In this document: piece by piece, positions 45,313 through 56,716 of the stretch | Position numbering within the stretch: the first letter of the stretch is position 1 | Layout: every line of letters begins with the position of its first letter | Made by a program: the position numbers and the translations under genes | NCBI GenBank assembly: GCA_038373865.1 | Contig: JAXGGA010001015.1 | Coordinates: 62,001-126,000 of the forward strand | Direction: 5' to 3' | Source: Uloborus plumipes | Lineage: Eukaryota; Arthropoda; Arachnida; Araneae; Uloboridae | DNA: 64,000 nucleotides | Notes under the pieces: model-generated | Told to the model about the DNA's origin: nothing | The model's input: only the letters and a program-made list of their open reading frames with translations | Database searches by the model: none

Positions 45313-46321
45313 TTTATTCTTGAGCTAAAAGATATGTATTTGTTTGAATTGATAAATACATCAATTGATGTAAGTAACATAGTTTAATAAATTGATCATA
45401 AAGGCTGTTTTTCGGTTTTGGGGTAAATATTCTTTTAATTTCTAAACACTTTTTTTACACTTCAGGTTCTTAATTAATTTTGTCGGGCTTGCGAATGACA
45501 GCTGAATTTTTAATAAAAAAAATTGTAGCCCGAGATAACTGAAATGCATTTGACAGAAAAAGAGTTCAAATATTGACTTTTAAAGAAAAAAAAAGGTGAA
45601 AATATTTCAATCGTGTAGGATAATTTGTCTACCCAATACATAAAATTAAATTAAATGCAAGAACCTAAAATAAGTGATTAATATTACTTTGCAAACGCAC
45701 AAGTTTTAACGGTCACATATTGACTTACAATGGTTCTAAAATACTTCCCAACGTAAAAACCTAAAGACAGATGTAAGACTAATACACATGAAATTTATGT
45801 GGGCAATTTATTTGATTAAAACTTCTAAGATTTATAACCGTGTAGATGAATATGATAAATCCCGAATTAATTCTTGCTGTACAATATAGGAACTTAGATG
45901 CCGGATTAATGTTTAAAGATAGATCTATAAATATTAATAAATAAGCAATATATTTCCTCAAAAACCTTGAAGATAAAAACCACAAAGAATAACCGTGTAG
46001 AGTTTCGGGATTAAATACGTATTTACAAATGGAAGGGAATTCCAATCAGCTTCGAAGTATTGCATAAGGATTTTCGAATCCGACATTTCGAAACCTTTTC
46101 CAAAGGACATATTAAAATAAAACTTTCAAAATTAGTTTGAAAAATCCGTGTAGCCGGCAAATCATATCAATTTTATAATTTAGAACAACTCCCCCAATGA
46201 TCCATGTCCTAAAATTTCATTAACCACTTCACTGTTTTGCCCATCGTTCGGGTTTTGTGAAATGGTCTTTCTTTTATTTGCAGGAATGCTAATCTAGCAA
46301 CAGGTTTTTTTTTTTCACGGA
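45313..46321. other. AT-rich non-coding stretch
   Basis: Nothing recognised. Confidence 0.5.
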
Positions 46322-46550
46322 AAGTGGCCAACTCTGACTCAGACTCCAGGAATTTTAGAGCCTTCGACTCCCGACTCCTTTGGCTCAAACTCCATCCGAC
46401 ACGAAACTCGGCAGTGCTGCCAAAGTCTCGGACAAAATGTCAGACTTCAACTCTTGGAATTTTAAAGCCTGTAATTCCCGACTCCAACTCCTTTATTGCA
46501 AAATTAGTTTGAACTCCGACTTTGCCTCCTATTCAGCAGCTCTGATTTTG
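46322..46550. mobile_element. Diverged GGAGTCGG-family hAT fragment
   Basis: It carries GACTCAGACTCC, GACTCCCGACTCC and a decayed CAGCAGCTCTG end, matching the family of 28407-29144. No duplication is discernible. Open frames over it are by-products of the ACTCC repeats. Confidence 0.6.
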
Positions 46551-46698
46551 TTTTGCTATTCCGTTGATTTAATCGTAACCAGCTTCTTTTTTTCTTCAAC
46601 TTCATCGGGCTTTATTTATTAATTAAAGTATTCACTGGAAAACTATTCAAACCAGTTTTACGGTTAGATAAACGAGATTAAGTAAAATTAAAACGATA

Positions 46699-47307
46699 CA
46701 GGGGTCATTCCATTTCGTGACTAACGTAACATTCAGAGCTGATTTTGTAACTGTTTTTACTTGTAACTTAAAAGATAAAACATATTCTTAAGTTATGCTG
46801 GTGGATTTACAATGTACATGGTATCTATGTATCATTTCTGCTAAGAATTGAAAACAAAATTACTGACAGTAGATATTTTTTCAACCAAAAGGGCAGTGTG
46901 ACTAACGTAACATTTTTGCAACCATGAAAATGAATGCTCATGTTGTGAGGCAAAGATTTCTCAAAGTTAAGCAAGTGTTAAAAATTGAAGGATATATTTG
47001 AAAAATGTGTAAAGCTGACTTTTAAAAACATAAAACACATTTATTAAATCGTATTTTTTTGTAGTCTTCAGTGTCACTTTTACTCAAGATAGACGGTGAC
47101 TAACGTAACCATCGAATAACAAAGTATATACACTACAAACTATTTATTATGGCTAATTTCAGTGATAATACTTTTTCTTTTTTTTTTAACTTCTTATGTT
47201 GTATGATTTTTATTTATTTATTTATTTACTTATTTTTTGATACTTTTTTCACTTCGTTATTCCTTTTTCTTCGGCTGAGGTTGACATTTCTATGGAATGA
47301 CCCACAG
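46699..47307. mobile_element. Element with GGGTCATTCCAT ends, about 609 bp
   Basis: The left end CAGGGGTCATTCCAT and the right end (reverse complement) CTGTGGGTCATTCCAT frame an AT-rich interior with three direct copies of TGACTAACGTAAC (46718-46730, 46899-46911, 47097-47109), about 181 and 198 bp apart. TA lies next to the left end and one base from the right end. Superfamily uncertain. Confidence 0.7.
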
Positions 47308-48094
47308 CTAAAAATTAACAAATTAATAAATACAACACGGGAAAATTTTTCGCCTGCCGATTAGAGTTTATATTTGAACACAAAATTATTCATCAAAAAC
47401 ATGTTTATTTTTCCCACAATATGACTCCAAATAACACAAGTGATTGACTTGTTATTCCTCGGTTTTCTCAGCCGAAAGTGTCCGTACTCATTACACTCGA
47501 AGACATATTCGAAGCGATAAATTGGGCATAGCTTGTCCAACAAGACTTTCGCACAGAGATGTCTTGTTTCTTCGTCACAATAAAACATAAATACAAGGCG
47601 GCGTACTTGGTGTTCGGATCACGTAAACACCAATAGGAATTAAAAGATAAACAATAAGTAGAGAGATAATTCATATGAATCTATCCTCGCGTCACGTAGC
47701 ATTTTACAAAAGAAGCTTATGGGGTTGGTGCTCTTTCTTGGCTTTGATACAAAGTAGTTTGGTTCTCTTTGGGCAGTTTCGAAACGTTTCTAAAAATATG
47801 TCAAGTATTAATCATGCGATATTTTCTTCGCTGTTGGTAGCCTTTTTTTAACAGGCTGAATCCCCTTCTTGAACTGTTACTGAATAATAAACGTTGTTTC
47901 AAACCACTTTAAGATTGTAGACAAAATGTTATACAGTGGCTTCACGTTTTCTCTAAATAGTTTTGATTCAATAAAAAGCGGCTGATTCAATACAATAACT
48001 AATTTAATCAGGCTGGATTTTCTATGTTTTTGGCGATATGATTCATTTAACCTGCTGACTCAATTAACCGGCTCCCACTGTATTATTATTATCA
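47308..48094. other. Stretch with a coding-like minus-strand segment
   Basis: At 47361-47610 on the minus strand one frame reads SEHQVRRLVFMFYCDEETRH and continues through FEYVFECNEYGHFRLRKP. A second overlapping frame is also open. There are no clear splice sites and no recognised family, so it is noted but not called as a gene. The rest of the stretch shows nothing. Confidence 0.25.
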
Positions 48095-48098
48095 TTAA

Positions 48099-48320
48099 CT
48101 CGTTAACACCCAGTGATCTATTTATAGGTTACCACTTTTCTGACTCCTTAGTGGAAACTATACCTTTTTATCATTTCTTATTCTTGTTAGCTGGTTTCCT
48201 TTTGGAAATTAGTTTAATAGAAAACCAGCTAATAAAAATAACCAATGATAAAAAAGTATAGTTTTCAGTGAGGAGTCTGAAAAGAGGAGATCTATAAATT
48301 GATCAGTGGGTGGTAACGGG
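48099..48320. mobile_element. piggyBac-type TTAA MITE, family 3, 222 bp
   Basis: It is flanked by TTAA (48095-48098, 48321-48324) with ends CTCGTTAACACCCAGTGATC and (reverse complement) CCCGTTACCACCCACTGATC. The whole element is a rough palindrome. A CTAT-2-ATAG centre at 48122.5 and a GATC...GATC centre at 48296.5 each lie 23.5 bp from their ends. Confidence 0.85.
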
Positions 48321-48571
48321 TTAATTTTTTTACTTGAAAAAAAAAAGAATTGCTTCAAAATATTAATTATTTGCAGGGAAAAAAACACTGAGTATTTTCA
48401 TATTGACTTTTTTCTTTCAAGAGTTCATTTCTTATTTCGCACATTGTTTTATGAATTTCGGTTCTTATTTCGGTACTTTTCTAACTAAGGTTGGAACCAA
48501 AATTCAAGCATAAGTTTTATTTCCTTTTTTGAAAAGTAATTATCGTCAAAATATTTAAATACACTTAGCAA

Positions 48572-49369
48572 CAAGGGCGGATCCAGACATTTTTCAAGGG
48601 AGGGGCGATTGATTTTCTCTCCTTTTACTATGTATTCTGGTTTACAAATAATGATCACATAGCTTTCGGACTTCAATTTCGAAAGATTTCCGGAGGAGAG
48701 CCCAAACTTCCTTCCTTCAGCATCTTTAAAACTCATATCAGTTTTTTGAACTTCAGTATTAACCCATTTATGCCCAAGTTTTTTTTTTACCAATTTTTTT
48801 TTTTTTTTTTTTCAATTTTTATCTGCTTAAAACTCTTACTTGGAATGGTTTACATTCATTATAGTCTTGAAATAGTTCGCCGTTGCCATATTAATTAAAT
48901 TATTCAACGTCTTGTTTATGGGATATTTTGCAGATATGTGAGAAAAATACGACCTTACTTGACTTTACTTTTGCAAAGTAACATTACAGAAGGCATCTGT
49001 GATCGATTTTAAGCAAATCATTTTAAAATGGTTTAATTTTACTAAAAATAAGCTCGCAAAAAAAAAAAAAAAAAACTCTCTGTGGCTACCCATGCTGGAT
49101 CGTTGCTTCACTGATTTGCCTGAAAATAGCTGTCAATAAATAAACTCTGATGTCCAAATAGTGGCTCTAACTGGTTTTCTCAAGAAGAAGGGCTTTTAAA
49201 CTTGTGAAAAATAGCTTTAGTAAAATGATATACCTATTACAGGTTTGTGTATGCAGTAACTAACCAGCGTCCCGTTTTTAGGCTACTGGGCATAAATGGG
49301 TTAAAACTTTACTGATGAAAGGCTTCAAGAGACTTTCATGATATCGCATCTCCCTTGTATCCGCCCCTG
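48572..49369. mobile_element. hAT-type element of GGGCGGATCCAG family
   Basis: The ends CAAGGGCGGATCCAGA and (reverse complement) CAGGGGCGGATACAAGG are flanked by CTTAGCAA (48564-48571) and CTTAACAA (49370-49377), an 8-bp duplication with one change. It is 798 bp long including the nested TTAA element at 48763-49300; without that and one TTAA it is about 256 bp. Confidence 0.87.
48763..49300. mobile_element. piggyBac-type TTAA MITE nested in hAT, 538 bp
   Basis: It is flanked by TTAA (48759-48762, 49301-49304) with ends CCCATTTATGCCCAAG and (reverse complement) CCCATTTATGCCCAGTAG. A decayed CGTCCCGTTTTTAGGC block near the right end resembles the family 1 palindrome, so it is a cousin of 16200-16718. 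It contains T- and A-runs and no transposase. Confidence 0.85.
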
Positions 49370-50496
49370 CTTAACAAGACGCTGAACTCTTACATTTTTT
49401 GTTCTTTTAACTTATTTTTTAATTCCAATCTTCATTTTATTATTCCCGACATAATGAGTTCCTTCTTAAACTGTTTCAAAATGTCCGACAACAAAGGTAG
49501 GCTTGGTAGCATTTTCCCCACCAATATTAGCATGGATATGATAGAGATCAGACTCTTTTAATCTATATGCCCTTGCAAGGCGTACAATATTTTGAAGACA
49601 GTGTGCAGCGAAAGATATCGTCAGTCTGATAATCGTCAAAAGTTTTAAAGACATCATTAAAGATGAGGTATTTCTTAGATTATGAGTATTTTCATTAATT
49701 TATATAGTGAAGATATTATTATTATATTATTATTCCATCAAAAAATAAATAAATACAAAGTTTTTGCTGGGAAATATTGACTTATTATTTACAGGGAGGG
49801 AGGGGGGGGGACGCTGAATATTTCCTCATTGACCTTTTTCCCTTCAGAGTCAGAGTATTACATAGTTTATAAATTTTGGGGTTATGTTTTAAAACTTATG
49901 TTGCTATATTTATAACAGATTTGAATGAAAATTCAAATTTAACCTTTGTTTCATTTTAGAAAAAGTATGATTATCGACAAAAATTTAAGACGCTTCACAA
50001 GATACACTTTTTAATTTCTTATTTTTCAAATTTCATTTTCTTGTAAAATGAATTCCTTCTGAAACAGATTCAAAATTTCCTACAACAAAGGTGGGCTGTA
50101 TTCTCGCTTGGTTCCACTTTTCCACTAATATTAGGATGGCTATGGCAGAGGTCAAACTCCTCTAATCTGGATACTCTTGCAAAAGACGTACAATATCTTC
50201 GAAGACAGAGTCTGCAGCAAAAAGGAAATAAGTGTCAAATTTTTCTTTTTTAATCTCCGCGGAGAACAAATCTCCTTTGTAACATCTGAGCAGAATTATT
50301 CCTGATAAGAAACAACCGTCGTTTATAGACACTTGGTTTTGAAATCGTGATTTCGCCCTTTCGAGATAAGATGGGAGAATTAATTATTAAAAACGCTTCC
50401 ATGAGGAAAGTAAGGAAGTTATTGCTACTACGGTTAGGGGTAAAAAAGTATAAAAAAAGTATGCTAAATCAAAGTTCATCTTTTCGAATAAAGATA

Positions 50497-50673
50497 CTGA
50501 CGGCCCCGCTTGAACGAATACCGTGGGTTCTAAGAAATATTCGATCAAGCGGGGTATTTGTTTAAGCGGGGATATTTAACATTGCGTCAATATTACGGGA
50601 AATATTAGGTTCCGAGACATTTTATTCGTAGGGGAATTTTTTTATCCGTTGCCCGGTTAAGCGGCGCCGACAG
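50497..50673. mobile_element. TA-flanked MITE, 177 bp
   Basis: The ends CTGACGGCCCCGCTTGAAC and (reverse complement) CTGTCGGCGCCGCTTAACC are next to TA on each side (50495-50496, 50674-50675). Repeated AAGCGGGG motifs lie inside. It ends 30 bp before the next MITE and resembles it in size and style. Confidence 0.8.
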
Positions 50674-50690
50674 TATTTTCTATTTTTTTT

Positions 50691-51147
50691 TATTTTAGAG
50701 ATACAGTCGACGCTCGTTATAACGATCACTCGTTATAAAGACCATTCTAATATGACGACCTGTAAGAAAAGCCCCAAGATGTATCCCAATATACTCTATG
50801 TTCTACCTCTTACATCGACCATTCGTTATAAAGACCGTTTTGTGTAGGACGGAGATGGTCGTTATATCGAATGTCGACTGTATAATATCATGCATGCAAT
50901 TAATAGGACCTAGCGTCGTACTGTGTAGCACTTGGGCTAAGAAACTGAGTGTCAATTGTGATTAAAAAAATAATCGTTAATTTAGACATTAAGGATTCCA
51001 TTCCATTAGAACGTTATTATTTTAGAGATATAATATCATGCATGTAATTAATAGGACCTAGCGTCGTACAATGTAGCACTTGGGCTAAAAAACTGAGTGT
51101 CAATTGTAATTAAAAAAAATAATCGTTAATTTCGACATTAAGGATTT
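50691..51147. repeat. Tandem duplication, 148-bp period
   Basis: TATAATATCATGCATG starts at 50881 and again at 51029. The copies differ at few positions. The first copy carries the 177-bp MITE at its TA; the second (ATTTTAGAGATATAATATC) is the empty site. Confidence 0.9.
50704..50880. mobile_element. Pogo-like MITE, 177 bp, copy 2
   Basis: Same family as 2159-2334 (176 bp). The ends are CAGTCGACGCTCGTTATAAC and (reverse complement) CAGTCGACATTCGATATAAC, with TA on both sides. Inner GTTATAAAGACC motifs are mirrored. The 148-bp duplication next to it shows the site without the insert. Confidence 0.92.
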
Positions 51148-51323
51148 CGCGTATTTTCTCGAATACTACATAGATCTTGAACAAATACATCAAAAATTAA
51201 ATTGTATTTGAAATTTCATTGTGCTCTAAAATATTTTCAGTCTAAATTTTTACATAAGTATTTTTTTTTCTCGGATGTTTTTACGAATTGTGTGCTCTTC
51301 AATTACTAGAAACTAATTTAAAT

Positions 51324-51572
51324 TGGTTTACGCCCCTCTCATTCCAACCACGCCTCATTCAAAGTCAAATTGCGATAAGTCATAGCACCACATTAATCGT
51401 AAGTTTTGATAAAAGTTGATGCATAAAAAATGTATAAATAAAGATATAAAAATACTTGATATATAAGAACAACTGATTCTCTTGAAGTTAAAATTTGTAG
51501 CCTTAATTTACTCCCATTCTAATTGCACCTTATTCAAGTTGAAGCAACAATAGGTCATAGAACCAATCGAAT
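51324..51572. repeat. Diverged local duplication
   Basis: TTTACGCCCCTCTCATTCC (from about 51329) and TTTACTCCCATTCTAATTGC (from about 51508) begin related segments of about 70 bp that both contain a TAGGTCATAGAACC/TAAGTCATAGCACC block. Confidence 0.5.
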
Positions 51573-52160
51573 TGGAGCAAGCCATCCATCTCCCCCACTC
51601 CCAGCTCTACTTATGCCTCGAACAAACGTTCAATCATTCCCTGAAATAACGACTGAAAATGCCAAATTCCATGAAAAAATAAAATCCAAACAACATCTGA
51701 ACCAAGATGCCCATCCCCGAAACTGGAGCAAACCATCCTTTCCTCGCGCCGTAAACAAAAGGAATTCAATTTGTGCCGAATCCCAGATCCATTAGAACGT
51801 GTGCACCAACTCATCTCCAGAACGAGATTCGGTTCTGGTTGACGCGTCATGCGTAGAGACGTGACATTTAATAACGGGCAGGGGAACAGGTGGTGACACC
51901 TATTACCCCGTTATTGGTCACCTGTTTTGTTGAGCTCGGATGCAGTTGTCTTCGCTTGGTGCTTTTGTATCGGACTGGTAGTTTTGTTAGGGTTTTTTAC
52001 GGATATATAAGCGCATCATGCTATTTTAAATAACCACTTCCTCCCCCATTCCGGGTTGAGAACTTAGTTCAGCATTTGTTGAAGAAGTTCGTTGTCGATG
52101 ATACGTCATTGGGTTATATAACCACATATCAAACTAATTGTTGGCCAAAGGGTATGCCGA
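51573..52160. other. GC-richer patch with interleaved inverted repeats
   Basis: At 51870-51926 two inverted repeats interlock in pseudoknot order: AATAACGGG, AACAGGTG, CCCGTTATT, CACCTGTT. The CAGGTG/CACCTG cores are E-boxes. Surrounding sequence is non-repetitive with no splice-bounded frame; regulatory DNA is possible. Confidence 0.4.
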
Positions 52161-52162
52161 TG

Positions 52163-52440
52163 GGAGGTCACGGAAGGTCACAGCGACCTCCTAAAAGGTA
52201 CTTATTAAGTAAATGTCTGGATAGCATTGCAATATTGTATTGAAAATGATTACTATGTATCTTCTCATATATAGGGCAGCGGAACCGGAGGTAAAATGAC
52301 CACTCGGGGAATTTTAGAGCTTCCCAATCCGACTCCACGGCACTGAAATGATGGACTCTGAATCTTGGAATCTTAAAATCTTTGACTCCTTTACCCCAAA
52401 AGCAGTCTACACCGACTCAAAACTCTTAATTTCCTTGTTT
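52163..52440. mobile_element. Diverged GGAGTCGG-family hAT fragment
   Basis: It contains AATCCGACTCCACGGCACTG, ACTCTGAATCTTGG and a preceding GGTCACAGCGACCTCC block (52177-52192) related to the palindrome of 28802-28820. Ends and duplication are eroded. Confidence 0.5.
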
Positions 52441-54056
52441 ATTACATCAGCATCATAACTTATGTATTTTCGAGTCGACTTGACTCAGGTTGGGTATAGT
52501 TCATGTTGATACATTTCGAAAAAGGAAGTTAAATTTTTTTTCAGCCAAAAAAAAAAAAAAAAACGTTAACCAAAGTGTTAAAGTCATTGTAGCAATAGTA
52601 TTGGCACATAAAAATTTGAAGCATAAAATTAGAGAATCATAAAATTAGAGAATTAAAAAAAAAAATTTAAATGTGGGCTAACTATATTAACTATAACTAC
52701 GATTGTTGTTATCACTTACTGATTAACTTTTTAAAGTTGAGATATTGATTTTTCAAAGTGATATAGCCTTTCTGCAAAGTCCCCCCACCCTCTTCTTTCT
52801 TTCCTTAACTTTAACGAAAAATAAGCAAAAACGACCCCGAAAAAATTCAAGAGAACCGCGTCCAAGAATCAAAGTTCGAACAAACAGGAATTTATGCCAC
52901 AATCTTATTTCCCTCTAATGAGGAGGTCTAATGGAGGAAAAACAACGATGCGGAGGATGATTAAAAAGGTTCTGCACAGCTGATTACGTCCGGCTCCCTT
53001 TCCCATGATGTCCCAATTGTCTTGTGCATCACACAACAATGCCTAATTATGGCTCTCGGGAACGTCTCTCTTCTATGCGCGCATTTCCCCTTCTTGTTGT
53101 GTGGAAGTTTGTAGCATCTTTAGTGTTTTATGTTCTGTCTTTATTCCTATCACATCCAGAATATTACACGAGCCCGTGCTCTGGGCATGGAAGTTCCTAA
53201 GTCCATGAAATTTTTTTTGATGATAAATGTGGAACTAATTTTCAGTTTTTTTTTGGAAAAATTTATATTTTGAAATGAATGTGTTATGAATTAAATATCC
53301 ATATGATATGGTTAAGGGGTTATATTAATTTAAAAATGGCAAAACGACCAAAAAGTTTTGTATTGTTTATTTAAAACCTAAAAATTATTTTAAGCACACG
53401 GGAAAAAATTAATTGCTATAGCTCAATTATTTAAAAAATTCTGCATGACTTTGGGTCATATACGCAATGTGTTTGAAATGAAACGCAAAACTTTAAACTG
53501 CTTTTTATCGATGATAGTGTTTTGTTTGTGTGTGTGTTTATGTGTCTTATTGTTCTAGAATAGCTGTGAAAAACACTCAGTATAATTTATTTAACACTAC
53601 TGTGCATTGAATAAGCATTTTAAAAATTACTAAGATTTTTTTCGCATGTTACAACTTAAAAAACAATTTTCCAAGCAATTCTTGCAATTGTTACATAATA
53701 GATCACAGATCATTCTCTCTCCCCCCCCCCTCCCCCCCATTTTCCCAAGCGATAAATTCGTGCTTGACAGTAGTTTTTCAAAAATGCGTATTTTTATGGT
53801 AATTTTTCGAGCAACAGGAACAAAGTGAATTGTTTTTTTTTTTAACCGATATAAAGGAAAATGAAATGATACCTTACTCTCGTAGTTTTATGTGTTTTTG
53901 AGGAGACAACAACAAAAAAGCAGATTTTAGCATCTTTTTTCCCGGCTTAGATGCAACACTACAACTGTTGTTTAAAATCTTACAGTGAGTTTAGGCCATA
54001 TATGTTCTTCAAATTTTGGATCAAAATTTATCGGTGAAAAAAGTCAATCAAAAGCG
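52441..54056. other. Non-coding stretch, GC-richer in the middle
   Basis: Positions 52840-53160 are GC-richer and hold CAGCTG, CAATTG and TAATTA motifs. A C run lies at about 53709-53727. No gene recognised. Confidence 0.35.
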
Positions 54057-54130
54057 ACAAGCCCATAGCCAGATCGAACCTACGATCTTCATGTTTATGG
54101 CGCAACACTCCATCCAACAGAGCCATTGCA
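54057..54130 (-). mobile_element. tRNA-derived SINE head, family B
   Basis: On the minus strand, GGCTCTGTTGGATGGAGTG (A-box region) is followed by CATAAACATGAAGATCG and the B box GGTTCGATCT (54071-54080). It parallels the head at 10181-10250. The acceptor stem does not close, so this is not a functional tRNA. Confidence 0.5.
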
Positions 54131-54785
54131 GTTTTCAAATGCTAGTTATTGAAGGGATAGTGCAATAAAAACAGAAGAAAAGAAAAAAAAAAAGGTTTTT
54201 TTTTTTTGACACAAAAAATGTTTAGTCATTTGGGTCTATTTTTTGTCAATAGCCGGCCCGATAAGCTTTAAAAGAAACAATATATAAAATACCGCAGGTT
54301 CTGTGGAGTTGACCTTCAAAACCCCCCTCTCGGGGTCTCTGGGAGTTTTTATCTTGATGGATGCCATTTTCAGCTTTCGATATCAACTTCATCTACACGT
54401 TTCAGCTAATTTGCACCAATGGGTTGAAAAAAAAAACCTTGATGAGACGAAGATCAAAATATTATTATCATCATCTTTTTTATTATATTTTTTTTCAGCG
54501 AAGATTTTACAAACAACCTGTATACTTCCTTTTTTTCCCCTTTCGGGACCTAAAGCTACCGTGTAAATTGTGAGCTATAACTAGTTTATTGGAAAGTAGG
54601 ACGAGAAACGCTAGTTGATGATTTCAGAAAAATATGTCAAGGTTTCCGAAAACAACTTACACGGTAATATATAGCACATTTAACAAAACAATTCATGATA
54701 GGCGCTTTATTAGACAAGACAAGACATATTTAAATTAGAAGAGACGGATAATTTCCTTTTTCAAATTATCAATTTAATTTTAAAG
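54131..54785. other. AT-rich non-coding stretch
   Basis: Nothing recognised. Confidence 0.5.
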
Positions 54786-54815
54786 GCGAAAACAGCCTTT
54801 AAAGGCTGTTTTCGC
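54786..54815. repeat. Perfect 30-bp palindrome without spacer
   Basis: The half-site GCGAAAACAGCCTTT is followed directly by its exact reverse complement. No flanking repeat structure was seen. Confidence 0.95.
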
Positions 54816-55410
54816 GAAATTTCTACCTTTAACCTGGTATTACAACGTTGCTCAGCTGGAATGTTTTGAAGAAGGAGGTTCAGTTTAGTATAAACAAGTT
54901 CAAAAAGTTTATAAAAGCAACGGAAAATTACTTCACTTACGTCTCTCTGTTTATTTATTTATTTTATAGATGCCTAAACTACGATACATTCATCACGGCG
55001 CATATTCCTAAACCAGTTTGATGGAAGTGTTTGAAAATGCGGTTCCGGGTGATATGTTAATAAACTAAACCAGTCGTAGCTCACGAATTATTAATTTTTG
55101 AAGACACAATAGCTATTAACCCATAAATGCCAGTAGCTTTAATAAACTATGACAGTTATAACAATTTAAAAAAAATAAATAAAAAGCGAAAAACTATAGA
55201 ATATATATTGATATCGATACTTCAGATTACTTTAAAGAAAAAAAAAAACAGGAAGCACCAATCACTTTCTTTTTAAATAATCAGAACTTTTATATTTAAA
55301 AACATTTTTTCCTTTCAGTATTTTTTTTTTCTTTTTTGAAATAATGAGAAAAATTTGAACTTGAAAAATTTTTCAGACATTTTTATTTTCTACTTTTTAG
55401 TGGTGCATAA
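54816..55410. other. AT-rich non-coding stretch
   Basis: A TTAACCCATAAATGCCAG motif at about 55116 looks like a solo TTAA-element end of family 1; no partner end was found. Nothing else is recognised. Confidence 0.4.
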
Positions 55411-55414
55411 TTAA

Positions 55415-56712
55415 CCTGTTAACTGGGTATGACGAAATATTTCGTCATACATAAAAGCCTACAGCAATGGGCATGACGAAAATTTTCGTATATTCTTATT
55501 GTGCATTTCAGTGTTTTATATATTTTTATTATTGTGTTGTATTATTTACATACTGAGATGTGAATTATTATTTGTGGTGTGATATTACTTATCGCTGCGA
55601 AAAAAAAGTCCCCATTGTGAAACGAGTTGAGCAATAGCTAATAACCAGTAGCGAGGCCTCAAGTCATCGAACGATTCGCCGATGACCTGAAGGCAAACCT
55701 CGTTTTGCACTGGAAGAATTAAAGTTTTTAAAATTTTATTTTCAGATTATTTTTTCGGATCATTTAATATTCCAAATAATTTTATTTTAGTGGTGCCATC
55801 TGTTGAGTAAACGATTAGGCGTGACCCTCACTCATCGCTAAAGATAACCGCATCGGTTTTGTGTGTGCGCGCGCAACTTTTTTCGCTTGTCAGCCATTTC
55901 AGCCAATCAGATACTTTCACAGCTTCCCTTAGATGTAAAACGAGTCATCGGCGATGATCCGTGGAAATTTTATGTGCAGAGCATTTTGTTTTTTGGCAAC
56001 TCTCAGTTTTGGCGGATCGTGGGGGTTGGAGGGGAGGGTTAGAGATTTTTTTTCTCCTGTTTCGTTCATTCTTTTTTTTTTCAATTCGGTGCGTCACATT
56101 TTTCAAAAAAAAAAGGGGTTGCGGTTATCTTACGATGGCGCCAATATGAGCCCGACGGGTCGAAAACAATATTGTTTGCAACTACAGTAGTTTTGCATGG
56201 GGGAAAATACTGTTACCTTTTGTGTTTTGGAACTTCATCGAACTTTCAAAAACGAATATATGTGTGCGTGGTTTTGTTTTTTTACTCTCTCTTTTTAGTT
56301 TCAATTATAAATGTTTTTCATAAAAAGTAGTGCTCGTTGCCGTTCGAGCTTTGCATTTCAGCAAGCTTGAACTTTTCAAATTGAAAAAGAAGCATCTGTG
56401 AACCAAGGTAAGTAAAATTTTTTGAAGACTTGATGAAATGTTCTGAAAGTATGAGGAGCTTACCCCTCCCTCCCCCTCACACACACATTCGTAAAAATCT
56501 GTAGCAATATATCATTTTTTTAAACACATTGCAATATTGTTATTCTTCAGCAATGAAAAAAAGAACCAAATAATGGATATCGGAAACAACAGTTCAAAAT
56601 TTTCGAAAACTGAGAAATCAAAGTTCCGGTATATTTCTTTAGGGACCTGAAAGTTAGCGATGACTGACGCTTGAAGTCACGCCTCGCTACTGCTAATAAC
56701 ACGGTTAACAGG
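55415..56712. mobile_element. piggyBac-type TTAA element, family 4, 1298 bp
   Basis: It is flanked by TTAA (55411-55414, 56713-56716) with ends CCTGTTAACTGGG and (reverse complement) CCTGTTAACCGTG. A perfect 22-bp palindrome with half-site TATGACGAAAT lies at 55428-55449, centred 23.5 bp from the end; a decayed second one is 44 bp further in. A block AGTAGCGAGGCCTCAAG at about 55647 is mirrored near the right end. The interior includes a GC-rich segment with TCATCGGCGATGAT but no recognisable transposase. Confidence 0.8.
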
Positions 56713-56716
56713 TTAA

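Larger units (their letters stand above)
48375..50230. repeat. Segmental tandem duplication with nested insertions
   Basis: Unit 1 (about 48375-48571 plus 49370-49640) and unit 2 (about 49790-50230) align through TTTCTTTCAAGAG/TTCCCTTCAGAG, ATTATCGTCAAAA/ATTATCGACAAAA, GTACAATATTTTGAAGACAG/GTACAATATCTTCGAAGACA and similar blocks. Unit 2 lacks the hAT element (and its nested TTAA element), so the duplication shows an unoccupied CTTCACAA site. Confidence 0.75.

Noticed and set aside
49466..50225. Duplicated minus-strand peptide ending TFVVGHFETV/TFVVGNFES
   Set aside because: The similarity follows the DNA-level segmental duplication; the second copy has a stop and a frameshift relative to the first, so no coding constraint is evident.
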